Shown here one piece after another: positions 1 through 8,867 of a stretch of 64,000 nucleotides of DNA. Each line of letters begins with the position of its first letter. Position 1 is the first letter of the stretch. Source of the stretch: Opitutus sp. ER46 (GTDB lineage: Bacteria; Verrucomicrobiota; Verrucomicrobiia; Opitutales; Opitutaceae); the NCBI RefSeq assembly GCF_003054705.1, contig NZ_QAYX01000023.1:124001-188000 (forward strand). Direction: 5' to 3'. Both the position numbers and the translations under genes were made by a program. The notes under the pieces were generated by a model that saw only the letters and a list, made by a program, of their open reading frames with translations, searched no databases and was not told the DNA's origin.

Positions 1-2
1 TC

Positions 3-53
3 GGTGAGAACCTCCAGGTCCGCCGCTTCATCCGCTATCAGGTCGGCCAGTGA
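3..53 (+). CDS. tsf: Translation elongation factor Ts, C-terminal end (partial)
   Basis: Only the last 16 codons are in the window, ending in TGA at 51-53. They read GENLQVRRFIRYQVGQ, which matches the usual C-terminal strand of EF-Ts (a V-x-RF-V/I-R-Y/F-x-V-G pattern). EF-Ts recycles EF-Tu by exchanging GDP for GTP. The stop is followed by a palindromic hairpin and then a strong intrinsic terminator, so this is the end of a transcription unit. The assignment rests on a short tail; the rest of the gene lies upstream of the window. Confidence 0.72.
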   Translation, partial: GENLQVRRFIRYQVGQ

Positions 54-62
54 GGTTCCCAC

Positions 63-86
63 AGGTTTTCGCTTCCGCGAAAACCT
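63..86. repeat. Palindromic hairpin, GTTTTCGC family copy 1
   Basis: A 10-bp perfect stem with a 4-nt loop: AGGTTTTCGC-TTCC-GCGAAAACCT, ten bases after the tsf stop. The same core and the same 10-4-10 geometry recur at 33298-33321 and 55727-55750, so it looks like a member of a REP-like family rather than a private hairpin. Confidence 0.6.
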
Positions 87-108
87 AAGGACCAAGGCAA
101 CGCTTTCA

Positions 109-139
109 GGCGGCCCGGATTTTCCGGGCCGCCTTTTTT
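109..139 (+). terminator. Rho-independent terminator of the tsf unit
   Basis: Perfect 10-bp GC stem GGCGGCCCGG / CCGGGCCGCC with a five-base loop (ATTTT), followed at once by six T residues (134-139). It sits 55 bases after the tsf stop and closes that transcript. Confidence 0.9.
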
Positions 140-352
140 GCGGCAGTTCGGCCGGTTCAGCACGTGGAAGGAGATTGAGGCGATCGCCGTCGATGCGGAG
201 CTGGGTTACGTGTATTACGTAGGACCTGTCCCGCAGATCAAAACGGTGCGGGATCGCGGCCAAGCGACGGTTAGGTGACGGCCGTGTAGCATTGCGGCGA
301 CCCTCGTAGATCGCGGTTGCCCCCGGGGATTGCCGCTCGGTATCGGGCTCTC

Positions 353-1432
353 ATGTCCGCGCCGAACCTCGCGCCCGCTGTCTCCTTCTTCTCGGTTTTG
401 ACGGCGGAGCCTCTGCGCCCGCTGCATGCGCTCGTGCGCGCGGCGGGAGAGCGTTTCCGCCCGTCGCAAATCACGCTGCACGCCGGCCCGGCCGCCGCGG
501 ACGAAGGCTGCGCCGCGACGATCCTGCGCGAGCGGGGCGCGGGGCAATGTCCGACCATCGTCCTCGGCGGGCTGGTGCCCGATGCGCTCGAGCAGGTCTT
601 CCTGTTGAGGCGGGCGCTGCTGCGCTCGGGCGATCTCTATTACGTGCACTACCCGCGCGGCGGATTCTGCCTGGCGACGCTGTGTGGACAGCTCGATCGG
701 CTGGTGAGCGAATGCGTGAGGGCGGGCCAGCCGCCGGTGATCCTGGGCGTCAGCTTCGGTGCGGGCATTGTGCTGCACTGGCTGCGGGAGTGCCGCCGGC
801 TGGGCCGGGAGCCGCTGCTCGCCGGGCTGGTGCTCATCAGCCCGGTGGCTTGCGTGGACGACCTGATCGCGCCTGGTTCCGCGAAGCCGACGACGCTATT
901 GGGACGGGCGCTGAAACCGTATCTCGGTGTGACGGCGCCCGGCGACGCCATCGTCGCAAAGTCCCGGGCGCTCTTCGTCCGGATGTTTGAGGCCGGCGCG
1001 CAGAACCAGGCCGCGTTGCGCCGGCTCATGACTGCCCACGAGTTGACGCATCTGCGAAGCGCGGTCAACGCGACCATCCGCAGCGTGACGGCCCGCGGGG
1101 CGGTGGGCCGCGTGGAGGCGCTGCAGGCCATGGCACCGCCGCCGCAGTATTTTTCTCCCGCCGAGCTGCCGCTGACGGAGGCGCCCGCAATGATCCTGTT
1201 CGCCCAGTGCGAAGATGCGGTGCTCGATGCCGCTGCACCGGTCCGCTTCGCGCTGGAGCAGGCCACGGCAGCCTATTTCCCTCGGGGCACGACGCACCAG
1301 GTGCGGGCGCGAGTGGGCTTGCCGCCGGTGCAGCATGCCTCGCTGGTGTTTCACGCCTTCGAGTTCCTGCCGCGCCTGCAGGCCTTCTATCAATGCATCC
1401 GCCGCCGGCGGACGCTCCCGTTTGCCGCATGA
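353..1432 (+). CDS. Alpha/beta-hydrolase fold protein
   Basis: A 359-residue protein with a GxSxG nucleophile elbow, GVSFG, at about residues 132-136 (Ser about 134), in a hydrophobic strand-turn-helix context, and a candidate catalytic His near the C-terminus (GTTHQ or the later VFHAF). The family covers esterases, lipases and acyl-transfer enzymes; the substrate cannot be read. The start at 353 (ATG) is preferred; a TTG at 317 in frame would add 12 residues. The stop overlaps the start of the next gene (ATGA, 1429-1432), so the two are almost certainly translated together and may act in the same pathway: a hydrolase next to an acyl-amide synthetase. The 299 bases upstream hold only the tsf terminator and no recognisable gene. 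Confidence 0.75.
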   Translation: MSAPNLAPAVSFFSVLTAEPLRPLHALVRAAGERFRPSQITLHAGPAAADEGCAATILRERGAGQCPTIVLGGLVPDALEQVFLLRRALLRSGDLYYVHYPRGGFCLATLCGQLDRLVSECVRAGQPPVILGVSFGAGIVLHWLRECRRLGREPLLAGLVLISPVACVDDLIAPGSAKPTTLLGRALKPYLGVTAPGDAIVAKSRALFVRMFEAGAQNQAALRRLMTAHELTHLRSAVNATIRSVTARGAVGRVEALQAMAPPPQYFSPAELPLTEAPAMILFAQCEDAVLDAAAPVRFALEQATAAYFPRGTTHQVRARVGLPPVQHASLVFHAFEFLPRLQAFYQCIRRRRTLPFAA

Positions 1433-3039
1433 TCGCGTTTACGGGGCACCGTTCCTGCGGGCTGGGGGCACCACCGCCGGCGTGGCTGCAGCGTACGGTT
1501 GCGTGGGGCGCAATGGCGCGGACCCGTCGTGTCGACCGGAGATTGGCGCTGCCAGACTATCAGCGGCGGGCGCAGGCCGAAGCGTTTGCGACGCTCATGG
1601 CGGGATTTGGCGGCACGTCGTTTGGCGCCGTTTGCGGGCTCGACCGCAGCACAACCTATCGTGAGTTCCGCACCCGTGTCGCGCCCCGCACCTACGAGGA
1701 TCTGGCGCCCTGGATCGAGCGCATGAAGGCCGGAGAGCCCGACGTGCTCTGGCGCGGCCGCTGCTCGTTGTATGCCGTATCGTCGGGCACGACGCACGGA
1801 CCCACCAAGTATCTGCCGGTCACCCCGGCGATGCTGCGGCACTTTCGCCACGCGGGCCTGGATTCACTGGGGTTTTACGCCCGGCGGGCTGGGAGCGGCT
1901 CCGTCTTTGCCGGCCGTCAGCTCTTCCTCGGAGGATCGACGCAGCTCGCGCAGATTTCTGGGACGGGCAATTTCGCCGCCTGGGCCGGCGACCTCAGCGG
2001 TATCACGGCACAGAATCTGCCCGGCTGGGCGGAGCGCTTTCTATACGAACCGGGCCGGGATATCGCGCAGATCGCGGACTGGCCAGCCAAGCTGGCCGCC
2101 ATTGGGCAACGCACCGCCACGCGCGATGTCCGCCTGCTCGCCGGCATTCCGAGCTGGATCCTCATCTTTGCCGAGGTCATGCGACAGACCACTGGCCGCG
2201 ATACCTTGCGGTCGATCTGGCCAAACCTCGAGTGCCTGGTCCACGGCGGCGTGCCCATCGGGCCGTTTGTGAGCGAACTGCGAGCCGCGCTCGGCCCGGA
2301 GGTGCGATTTCACGAAGTCTATCCGGCATCGGAAGGTTTCATCGCGGCCCAGGATCTCGAGCCGGAAGCGGGGCTCCGGCTGCTCGTCGATGCTGGGCTC
2401 TTCTTCGAATTCGTGCCTCTGGCCGAGTTGCAGACGTCTGGGCCGGCGGGCGTCGGCGCCGCGGTCGTGCCGCTTGAAGATGTGGTGACCGGAGTGGACT
2501 ACGCGCTGCTGCTTACGACGCCGGGCGGGCTCTGCCGCTATCTCATCGGGGACGTCGTGCGGTTCGTGTCCACCCAGCCGGCGCGGCTGGTGTATGCCGG
2601 CCGGACTGCGCTCCAGCTCAGTGCCTTTGGCGAACATGTGATCGAGAAGGACCTCACGGATGCGTTGACGCGCGTGATGACGCGGATCGGCGCGTGCGTG
2701 GCGAACTTCCATGTGGCGCCGCTCTTTGCCAACGCGGCGGCCGGGGTGCGGCGCGGCCGCCACGAGTGGTGGGTGGAACTGAAGTCAGAACCGAAGGAAG
2801 GTGCGTCTTGCGAACAGCTGGCCGCGGAGCTCGACCACGAACTGCAGCGGGCAAACGACGATTATCTCGCGAAGCGGCAGGGGGGCGGGCTGGACGGGCC
2901 GGTGGTGCGCCTGGTGCCCGCCGGCACTTTCGAGCGCTGGATGCGCGAGCAGGGGAAATGGGGCGGCCAGCACAAGATGCCGCGCTGCCGCAGTGATCGT
3001 ACGATCGTGGAGCAGCTCAGCCGCGGCGCCTTTCGTTGA
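1429..3039 (+). CDS. GH3-family acyl-acid amido synthetase (auxin-responsive GH3-like)
   Basis: A 536-residue protein of the GH3 superfamily, ANL-type adenylating enzymes that in plants join amino acids to jasmonate, auxin or benzoates. Visible motifs in order: the phosphate loop SSGTTHGPTK at about 118-127, YPASEG at about 297-302, YLIGDVV at about 369-375, and the C-terminal lysine loop KMPRC at about 516-520. All core nucleotide-binding motifs are present, so it is likely active. ATG at 1429 overlaps the hydrolase stop (ATGA); an internal ATG at 1513 is an alternative. Bacterial members have poorly known substrates; coupling to a hydrolase suggests a make-and-break pair acting on an amide conjugate, which is inference. 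Confidence 0.85.
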   Translation: MIAFTGHRSCGLGAPPPAWLQRTVAWGAMARTRRVDRRLALPDYQRRAQAEAFATLMAGFGGTSFGAVCGLDRSTTYREFRTRVAPRTYEDLAPWIERMKAGEPDVLWRGRCSLYAVSSGTTHGPTKYLPVTPAMLRHFRHAGLDSLGFYARRAGSGSVFAGRQLFLGGSTQLAQISGTGNFAAWAGDLSGITAQNLPGWAERFLYEPGRDIAQIADWPAKLAAIGQRTATRDVRLLAGIPSWILIFAEVMRQTTGRDTLRSIWPNLECLVHGGVPIGPFVSELRAALGPEVRFHEVYPASEGFIAAQDLEPEAGLRLLVDAGLFFEFVPLAELQTSGPAGVGAAVVPLEDVVTGVDYALLLTTPGGLCRYLIGDVVRFVSTQPARLVYAGRTALQLSAFGEHVIEKDLTDALTRVMTRIGACVANFHVAPLFANAAAGVRRGRHEWWVELKSEPKEGASCEQLAAELDHELQRANDDYLAKRQGGGLDGPVVRLVPAGTFERWMREQGKWGGQHKMPRCRSDRTIVEQLSRGAFR

Positions 3040-3139
3040 GGCCACGCCCTCGTGACTGCGCCCGGGTCGACGAAGAGGCTTCGCTCAGGAAGAGGAGAAC
3101 GAGGCGTAGGGGGCACAGTGGTGGCGTTCGCTACCAGGA

Positions 3140-5089
3140 CTAAGGCCGGTCTGCCTCCGTGCTGAAGGGCGCGGCGGGGAGGCCGGCGCCATTCACGAGC
3201 GTGGCGCGCGGATTGGCCTGCCAGGCGTAGCGGACGGCGACCGGCGCGGGGACCACGGGCGAGGAGACGACCACCGTATCGGGCGCGACGATCCGGGCTT
3301 CCGCCCAATGCCACACGCCGGCGGCGTCCAGAAGCGAGAACTCCGCCAGCGTGTCTCCGCGCACCTGCAGCCCGCCGTCGGCGTGATCGAAACGCAGGAT
3401 GAACTTTCCCGGCTGGCGCTCGGCCCAGCGCAGGGTGGGGCCGCTCGCGACGACGTCGCGCCGGTAATGCCCGGCCAACGCGGCGAGCGCGAGCCGCTCG
3501 GCGACCGGGCGCTTGTTGGTGGGGTGAATGTTGCCGGCCTCGCCGGTGTCGATCGTCACGGCGAGCGCGGTGTTGCGGACGTTGCGCACGGTGAACGCCT
3601 GCGCGGCTCGCAATTCGGCCCAGCCGTCGCTCGCGGGCGTCGTCTTGCGCGCCGTGAACGCGGGCAGGCCCACGATGTAGAAGGGAAACTCGCCCTGGCC
3701 GAAGGTCGCGCGCCAGTCCGCGATCAGCGCCGGCAGCAGCCGCCGGTACTGCGCCGCGCGCGAGGTGTTGGCTTCGCCCTGGTACCAGATCGCCCCGGTC
3801 AGCGCGAGGGGCGCGAGCGGCGCGAGCATGCCGTGGTGCAGGACCGTCGGCATCGTCGGGTAGTTGTCGAAATCCAGCGGCAGCGTCGCGGGTGGACGCG
3901 CATCGTAGCTCAGGTGTCCGCGCCAGGCGCCGGCCAGCGGCACGCTGCGGCCATCGCCGAGTTCGATACGCAGCGCGGCGGCCGGGGACAGAAAGCCGCC
4001 GTCGGGCTTCGTCTTGAACACGCGCACCGCGATCACGTTGCGGCCGGGACGCAACGCGTCACCGGGAATCGCATACACGCGGGGATTCTCCACCCAGGAG
4101 CTGGCGCCGACTTGCCGCCCGTTCACGTACACCGTGTCCATCCGCTCGACCACGCCGAGGAAGACACGGGCCTGGCCCGCCGGCAGGATCTCCGGCAGCA
4201 CGACCTCGCGGCGGAACCACACGATCGCCGGATCCTTTGGCACCCCCAGTTCGGCAAACCCGCCCGGCATCGGGACCTCTGCCCAGGCGTGATCGTCGAA
4301 CTCCGGCTTCGCCCAGCCATCGCGGCCGGCGTCGTGTTCGTCGAGCCAGTGCATGAGGAAGCTGCCGAAGGGGGGCTGGCCTTGTTGCGCGAGCCGCGCA
4401 ATCTCGGCGCGCTGCGGCTCGAACTCGCCCAGCCGGGCCAATGCCGCGGGACTCATCCAGGACTCCGCCGGGCTGCCGCCGAGGTTGGCCGAGACCAAGC
4501 CGATCGGGACCTGCAGCTCATCGTGCAGCCTCCGGCCAAAAAGGTACCCGACCGCGGAAAACGCGGCCGCGTTTTCGGGCGTGCACGGCTTCCATTCGAC
4601 TTTCGGGTCGGTGGCCGGCGTGTACGCGACGCGCCGCCCGACCTGGCACAGACGCAGCGTCGCGACGTTGGCGCGCGCCAACTCGGCCTCGGCGCCGTCG
4701 GTCGCCCGAAGGGGCCATTCCATGTTGGACTGCCCGCCGCAGAGCCAGACGTCGCCCACGAGCACATCCTTCAGCGTCCGCTTTTCGCCGGCGTCGATCT
4801 CCACGGTGTACGGACCGCCGGGCGGCGGCACCTCGAGTGTGGCCTCCCAGCGTCCATCCGCGCCGGCGACGGCCTGGGCCGCGTGCTCGCCGATCGCGAC
4901 GCGCACGGTTTGTCCGGGAGTCACCCAGCCCCAGAAGGTGTTGGGCTTGCCGCGTTGCAGGACCATGTGGTCGCCGAAGACCGGACTGAGCGGGGGACGC
5001 GTGCTGGTGGCGTCGGCGGCGATGACGGCACCTGCCGACACGAACAGCGCCAGCGAAAGGAGAACAAGGCGAACAGGGGAGGGACGCAT
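3140..5089 (-). CDS. Sialate O-acetylesterase, exported
   Basis: A 649-residue SGNH-type carbohydrate esterase that removes O-acetyl groups from sialic acids or other acetylated sugars. It opens with a signal peptide (hydrophobic stretch after MRPSPVR, cleavage near AVIAA). The block I motif GGQSNMEW with the catalytic Ser lies at about 118-125. A beta-sandwich, galactose-binding-like insert is at about 240-380, and the catalytic DxxH-type pair is in the NIHPTNK segment near the C-terminus. Length and order match the family. It is convergent with the GH3 gene (100-base gap) and fits the glycan-degrading genes further right, although it is not adjacent to them. Confidence 0.88.
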   Translation of the reverse strand: MRPSPVRLVLLSLALFVSAGAVIAADATSTRPPLSPVFGDHMVLQRGKPNTFWGWVTPGQTVRVAIGEHAAQAVAGADGRWEATLEVPPPGGPYTVEIDAGEKRTLKDVLVGDVWLCGGQSNMEWPLRATDGAEAELARANVATLRLCQVGRRVAYTPATDPKVEWKPCTPENAAAFSAVGYLFGRRLHDELQVPIGLVSANLGGSPAESWMSPAALARLGEFEPQRAEIARLAQQGQPPFGSFLMHWLDEHDAGRDGWAKPEFDDHAWAEVPMPGGFAELGVPKDPAIVWFRREVVLPEILPAGQARVFLGVVERMDTVYVNGRQVGASSWVENPRVYAIPGDALRPGRNVIAVRVFKTKPDGGFLSPAAALRIELGDGRSVPLAGAWRGHLSYDARPPATLPLDFDNYPTMPTVLHHGMLAPLAPLALTGAIWYQGEANTSRAAQYRRLLPALIADWRATFGQGEFPFYIVGLPAFTARKTTPASDGWAELRAAQAFTVRNVRNTALAVTIDTGEAGNIHPTNKRPVAERLALAALAGHYRRDVVASGPTLRWAERQPGKFILRFDHADGGLQVRGDTLAEFSLLDAAGVWHWAEARIVAPDTVVVSSPVVPAPVAVRYAWQANPRATLVNGAGLPAAPFSTEADRP

Positions 5090-5177
5090 GGAGAATAACG
5101 TCGCGGCCGTGAGTCGGCCGGAGGGTGCTCCGAGCGTCGACGGGGAGGCGTCGGCGGCAATGTGGCCGCCGTTCTTC

Positions 5178-6722
5178 CTATTGCGCGTCCGGGCCGGCGT
5201 GACGCTGCTGGCGCGCCGGGAGGTGACCGCCCGCGCGGCGGAGGTGCGCGGGCACGGGATGCTCGCCGGGGAGGTGAGGACGCAGGAACGGCGGCATCTC
5301 GCCGCGGTTCGCGCGCTGGAAGTCGCGCCACAAGGCGTCGGCCACGAGCGTCGGCGCGAGGCCCCGCACCTCCGTGAGGTAGGCGAACACGTCCTGCATC
5401 AGCGTCACGAGCGCGATGGCGTGGTGCCGGCCTTCGCGCGCGAAGAGCCAGTCGCTCAGCCCCAGGAAGGCCTGGAAGGGCGAGGCGCCATCGTTCCACA
5501 GGAGCGGCGTGGTGGTGACGAAGTTGCCGCTGTTGCCGACCAGATCCCAGTACCGGGCGAAGCGGCGGAGCCGCTGCATCGTCGGGAAATCGATCAGCCG
5601 GTTGCGCAGGATCTCGTACGGGGCGAGCGGCGAGTACGCCATGTCCCAGGTGGAATCGTGGCGGGCGATGGGCGTGCCGCGCAGGCGCTTGAGGATGCCG
5701 AGCTGAATCTCCTGTGGCCCGAGGGCGACGAGCCGGTCGAAACCCGCGGCGAAGCTCTCGAGCGACTCGCCCGGCAGCCCGGCGATCAGGTCGGCGTGAA
5801 GATGCGCACCCGATTCGCGGCGGAGGTACCGCAGGTTCTCCTCGAGCTTGGCGTAGTTTTGGCGCCGGCTGATGAGCGTCGCCACCTCGGGATTGAAGGT
5901 CTGGATGCCAATCTCGAGCTGGAGGTGTCCGGCGGGAAACCGCGCGAGCAATTCGCGGAGCTCGGGCGGCACGCGGTCGGGCACCATCTCGAAGTGGAGG
6001 AACAACCCTGGCCGGAGCCGCGCGAGGAAGAACTCGAGGATCTGGCGGCTGACGGCGAGGTTCAGGTTGAAGGTGCGGTCGACGAACTTGAAATGCAGGA
6101 CCCCGCGCGCAAGGAGCCGGTCCAACGCCGCCAGGAACGGCTCGAGCGGTGCCTGCCGGACCGGCACGTCCAGCGACGACAGGCAGAATTCGCAGCTGAA
6201 AGGGCAGCCGCGCGACGCTTCGACGTAGATCAGCCGGTGAGCGATGTCCTCGTCGGTGTACTCATCGTAGGGCAGCGTCAGCTGGGAGAAGTCCGGTAGA
6301 AGTGCGGCGATGACGCGCGTTTCAGGACGGCGCCCGGCCAGGAGTTCCCGGCAAAGCGCGGCGAACGCGAGGTCGCCCTCGCCAGTGATGGTGTAGTCGG
6401 CAAACCGGACGATGTCCTGGACGCCCGTTTCGTGGCTCACCTCGGGCCCGCCGAGGACCACGATGAGGTCGGGACGGATGCGCTTGAGGAGCGCCACCAC
6501 CTCCGTCGTGGGGCCCACGTTCCAGATGTAGACGCCCAGCCCGACGATCCTGGGCTCGTGCGCGAGAATGCGCTCGGCGATCTCCAGCGGCCGCTGGCTG
6601 ATCGTGAACTCCTCGAGGCGAGCCTGCGGCCGCAACTCACCCAGGTTGGCCAGCAGGTAACGCAGGCCAAACGAGGCGTGAATGTACTTCGCGTTAAGCG
6701 TCGCGAGGACGATAGGGCTCAT
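5178..6722 (-). CDS. B12-binding domain radical SAM protein (DUF4080 type)
   Basis: A 514-residue protein. The N-terminal about 140 residues form a cobalamin-binding-type Rossmann domain ([19 protein letters not shown], then a VVLGGPEVS strand-loop). The radical SAM core follows, with the cluster motif CPFSCEFC (CxxxCxxC) at about 174-181, and then a C-terminal region of the DUF4080 kind. Family members use a 4Fe-4S cluster and AdoMet, often with methylcobalamin, for methylation or other radical chemistry; the substrate is unknown. Immediately upstream of its start is a pyrimidine-rich leader (a GTGARR array on the plus strand at 6725-6780). Its neighbours give no pathway clue. Confidence 0.85.
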   Translation of the reverse strand: MSPIVLATLNAKYIHASFGLRYLLANLGELRPQARLEEFTISQRPLEIAERILAHEPRIVGLGVYIWNVGPTTEVVALLKRIRPDLIVVLGGPEVSHETGVQDIVRFADYTITGEGDLAFAALCRELLAGRRPETRVIAALLPDFSQLTLPYDEYTDEDIAHRLIYVEASRGCPFSCEFCLSSLDVPVRQAPLEPFLAALDRLLARGVLHFKFVDRTFNLNLAVSRQILEFFLARLRPGLFLHFEMVPDRVPPELRELLARFPAGHLQLEIGIQTFNPEVATLISRRQNYAKLEENLRYLRRESGAHLHADLIAGLPGESLESFAAGFDRLVALGPQEIQLGILKRLRGTPIARHDSTWDMAYSPLAPYEILRNRLIDFPTMQRLRRFARYWDLVGNSGNFVTTTPLLWNDGASPFQAFLGLSDWLFAREGRHHAIALVTLMQDVFAYLTEVRGLAPTLVADALWRDFQRANRGEMPPFLRPHLPGEHPVPAHLRRAGGHLPARQQRHAGPDAQ

Positions 6723-6724
6723 CG

Positions 6725-6780
6725 GTGAGAGTGCGGGAAGTGAAAGTGAGGGTAAGAGTGAAGGTGAGAGCGAATGTGGA
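6725..6780. repeat. GTGARR hexamer array, locus 1
   Basis: A run of degenerate six-base units (GTGAGA, GTGAAA, GTGAGG, GTAAGA, GTGAAG, GTGAGA) directly upstream of the start of the radical SAM gene, so that gene would have a CT-rich 5' leader. Similar arrays occur at 27236-27264, 28391-28428 and, as an eight-base unit, 47452-47495. Confidence 0.6.
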
Positions 6781-6882
6781 AAAAGGGAAATGGGCGAGTT
6801 GGGGCGAGGGGGTGCAAACGGAAGCCAGCGCGCCGCGCATCCCCATCCCTTTTCGCAAATCGGCCAGCCAGCCGCTTTGCGT

Positions 6883-6895
6883 GTTAACGGTTAAC
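6883..6895. promoter_or_regulatory. LacI-type operator, site 1 (upstream of symporter)
   Basis: GTTAACGGTTAAC, a perfect palindrome around a single central base, 100 bases before the symporter start. Odd-length palindromes with a central C or G are the form bound by LacI/GalR repressors. It is nearly identical to sites at 9938-9954 and 13490-13504, and a LacI-family gene lies between. Assignment to that regulator is inferred. Confidence 0.68.
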
Positions 6896-6995
6896 GCAGC
6901 CCAGGCTTGAGCCGGGCGGCATGGCGCGGCCTTGATGGGAACCGCATGCTCAACGTCTCCGCGAATGCCCCAGCGCGGTCGGTCCCCTTGCTGGC

Positions 6996-8867
6996 GTGAA
7001 CCCGCCCGGCTTCTCCCTCGTGCTCGCGACCGCGGCCCCCGGGCTCAGCGGGTACGACTACGCGATCATCGCGGTGTACGTCGTGTTCCTGCTGGTCGTT
7101 GGACTCGTGTTCCGTGGCATGAGCCGGAACACGTCGGACTATTTCCGCTGCGGCGGGGCAATGCCCTGGTGGATTACCGGGACGTCGGCGTGGCTGTCGG
7201 TGTTCTCCGCGTGGGCGTTCGTGGGCGCGGCGTCCGACGTCTATCGCTCGGGGCTGCATGTGATGCTGGTGTTCTATGCCTCGGTGCCGGCGATGATTGG
7301 CGTCACGGCGTACACGTGCGTGCGGTTTCGCCGGCTCCGCGTGATCACGTGGATGGAGGCGGTGCGCGAGCGCTTCGGGCCCGCGACGGAACAGTTCTAC
7401 ACCTGGGTGCGCGTGCCGATCGAGTTGGTGAAGGCCGGCTTCACGCTGATGTCCATCAGCGTGTTCGCGGCGGCGGTGCTGCACGTCGGGGTCAACCCGG
7501 TGATCGTCGTGCTCGGGGTCACCATCACGGTCGTGGCGTTTGCGGGCGGCGCGTTTGCCGTGCTCGCCAGTGATTTCGTCCAGCTGCTGCTCGTGATGAC
7601 GATCACAACGCTGGCCGTGGTGCTGACGCTGCGCGACCCGGCGGTGGGCGGGCTGGGCGGGCTCGTGACGCAGCTCGAGGCGACGCATCCCGCGCACCTC
7701 CGGCTCTGGGAGGCGTTTCGGCCGGCGGTGCTGGCGGCGTTTGGCGTGGCGTTCATGAGCGTGAAGGCGGTCGAGCTGAACAGCCTCGAGTTTTCCACGA
7801 TGTACCTGATGCCGAAGAACGAGGTGCATGCGCGGCGGATGCCGTGGATCCCGCTCGTGGGCGGGCTGGTGGGGCCGGTGCTCTGGGTCATCCCGCCGCT
7901 CGCGGCCACCTTGCTCTACCCGGATCTGGGCGCGGTGTTTCCGCAGCTCGCCAAGCCCTCGGAGGGCGCGTTCGTGGCGGTGGCGCTGCGCGTGATGCCG
8001 GTGGGCCTGATCGGCCTGCTGATGTGCGCGATGTTCGGCGCCACGCTCACCAACATGGACGCGGCGGTGAACAAGTACGTCGGCGTCTTCGTACGCAGCT
8101 TCTATCGTCCGGTGCTCAGTCCGCACGCCTCCGAGCGCACGCTGCTGCTGGTGAGCAAGGGCTGCACGCTGGCGTTCGGCGCGGCGATCATTGCGCTCGC
8201 AGTGCTGATCAACACGCACCGGCGCAGCGACATCTTCACGTTGTTGAACCAGTTCATGGTGAGCCTGGCGCTCCCGCTCACGGTGCCCGTGTTCTTTGGC
8301 TTCTTCTACCGCCGGACGCCGGGCTGGTCCGCGTGGGTCACGGCCCTGGCGTGCTTCGGCTTCTCCGCGTGGGCGAACTTCCGGTTCGCGCATGCCGTGG
8401 AGCGGGCCGATTTCGTGGCCGGGCTGCCGGCGTGGATCCAAGGCGAGTTGGGCGGGCCGCAGGCGGTCCTGAGCGCGGCCGAACGGAGCGACGTGCTGCT
8501 CGCGGTGACGGTGCTCGGGACGCTGCTGGTCGGCACGCTCGTCTTCTTTGGCTCGACGTTCTGGTATCGCCGTACGGGCGACGGGGAGCGCGCGCGGGTG
8601 GAGGCGATGTTTCTCAAGCTGCGCACCCCGCTTACGCCGGCGCCGGCGACGGGCGGCGCAGGCAGCGAAGCGGGCGTGTATCGCCTCCTGGGCCTGCTCT
8701 GTCTCGTGTACGGCGCGTTTGTGCTCCTGCTGATGGCGATCCCCAACGGCCTGGTGGGCCGGCTTTGTTTCCTGTTTGTCGGCGGCACCATCGGCGGTGC
8801 CGGCGCGGTGCTGTATGCGATCAGCCGCCGCAAATCGGGCGCGGGGCCGGCGCCGGCGGTGAACTAG
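6996..8867 (+). CDS. Sodium:solute symporter (SSS family)
   Basis: A 623-residue, very hydrophobic inner-membrane carrier with about 13-14 transmembrane segments. The first, YDYAIIAVYVVFLLVVGLVF, leads into SRNTSDYFRCGGAMPWW, the signature start of SSS transporters (xxDYFLAGRxxxWW-like), with WLSVFSAWAFVGAASDVYRSG as the second helix. The family takes up sugars, sialic acid, vitamins or amino acids with sodium. The start is a GTG at 6996, chosen because it precedes the first helix closely. Operator site 1 lies 100 bases upstream. It shares four bases of its stop with the convergent LacI gene. The context makes a sugar or uronate oligosaccharide the likely cargo. Confidence 0.88.
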   Translation: MNPPGFSLVLATAAPGLSGYDYAIIAVYVVFLLVVGLVFRGMSRNTSDYFRCGGAMPWWITGTSAWLSVFSAWAFVGAASDVYRSGLHVMLVFYASVPAMIGVTAYTCVRFRRLRVITWMEAVRERFGPATEQFYTWVRVPIELVKAGFTLMSISVFAAAVLHVGVNPVIVVLGVTITVVAFAGGAFAVLASDFVQLLLVMTITTLAVVLTLRDPAVGGLGGLVTQLEATHPAHLRLWEAFRPAVLAAFGVAFMSVKAVELNSLEFSTMYLMPKNEVHARRMPWIPLVGGLVGPVLWVIPPLAATLLYPDLGAVFPQLAKPSEGAFVAVALRVMPVGLIGLLMCAMFGATLTNMDAAVNKYVGVFVRSFYRPVLSPHASERTLLLVSKGCTLAFGAAIIALAVLINTHRRSDIFTLLNQFMVSLALPLTVPVFFGFFYRRTPGWSAWVTALACFGFSAWANFRFAHAVERADFVAGLPAWIQGELGGPQAVLSAAERSDVLLAVTVLGTLLVGTLVFFGSTFWYRRTGDGERARVEAMFLKLRTPLTPAPATGGAGSEAGVYRLLGLLCLVYGAFVLLLMAIPNGLVGRLCFLFVGGTIGGAGAVLYAISRRKSGAGPAPAVN

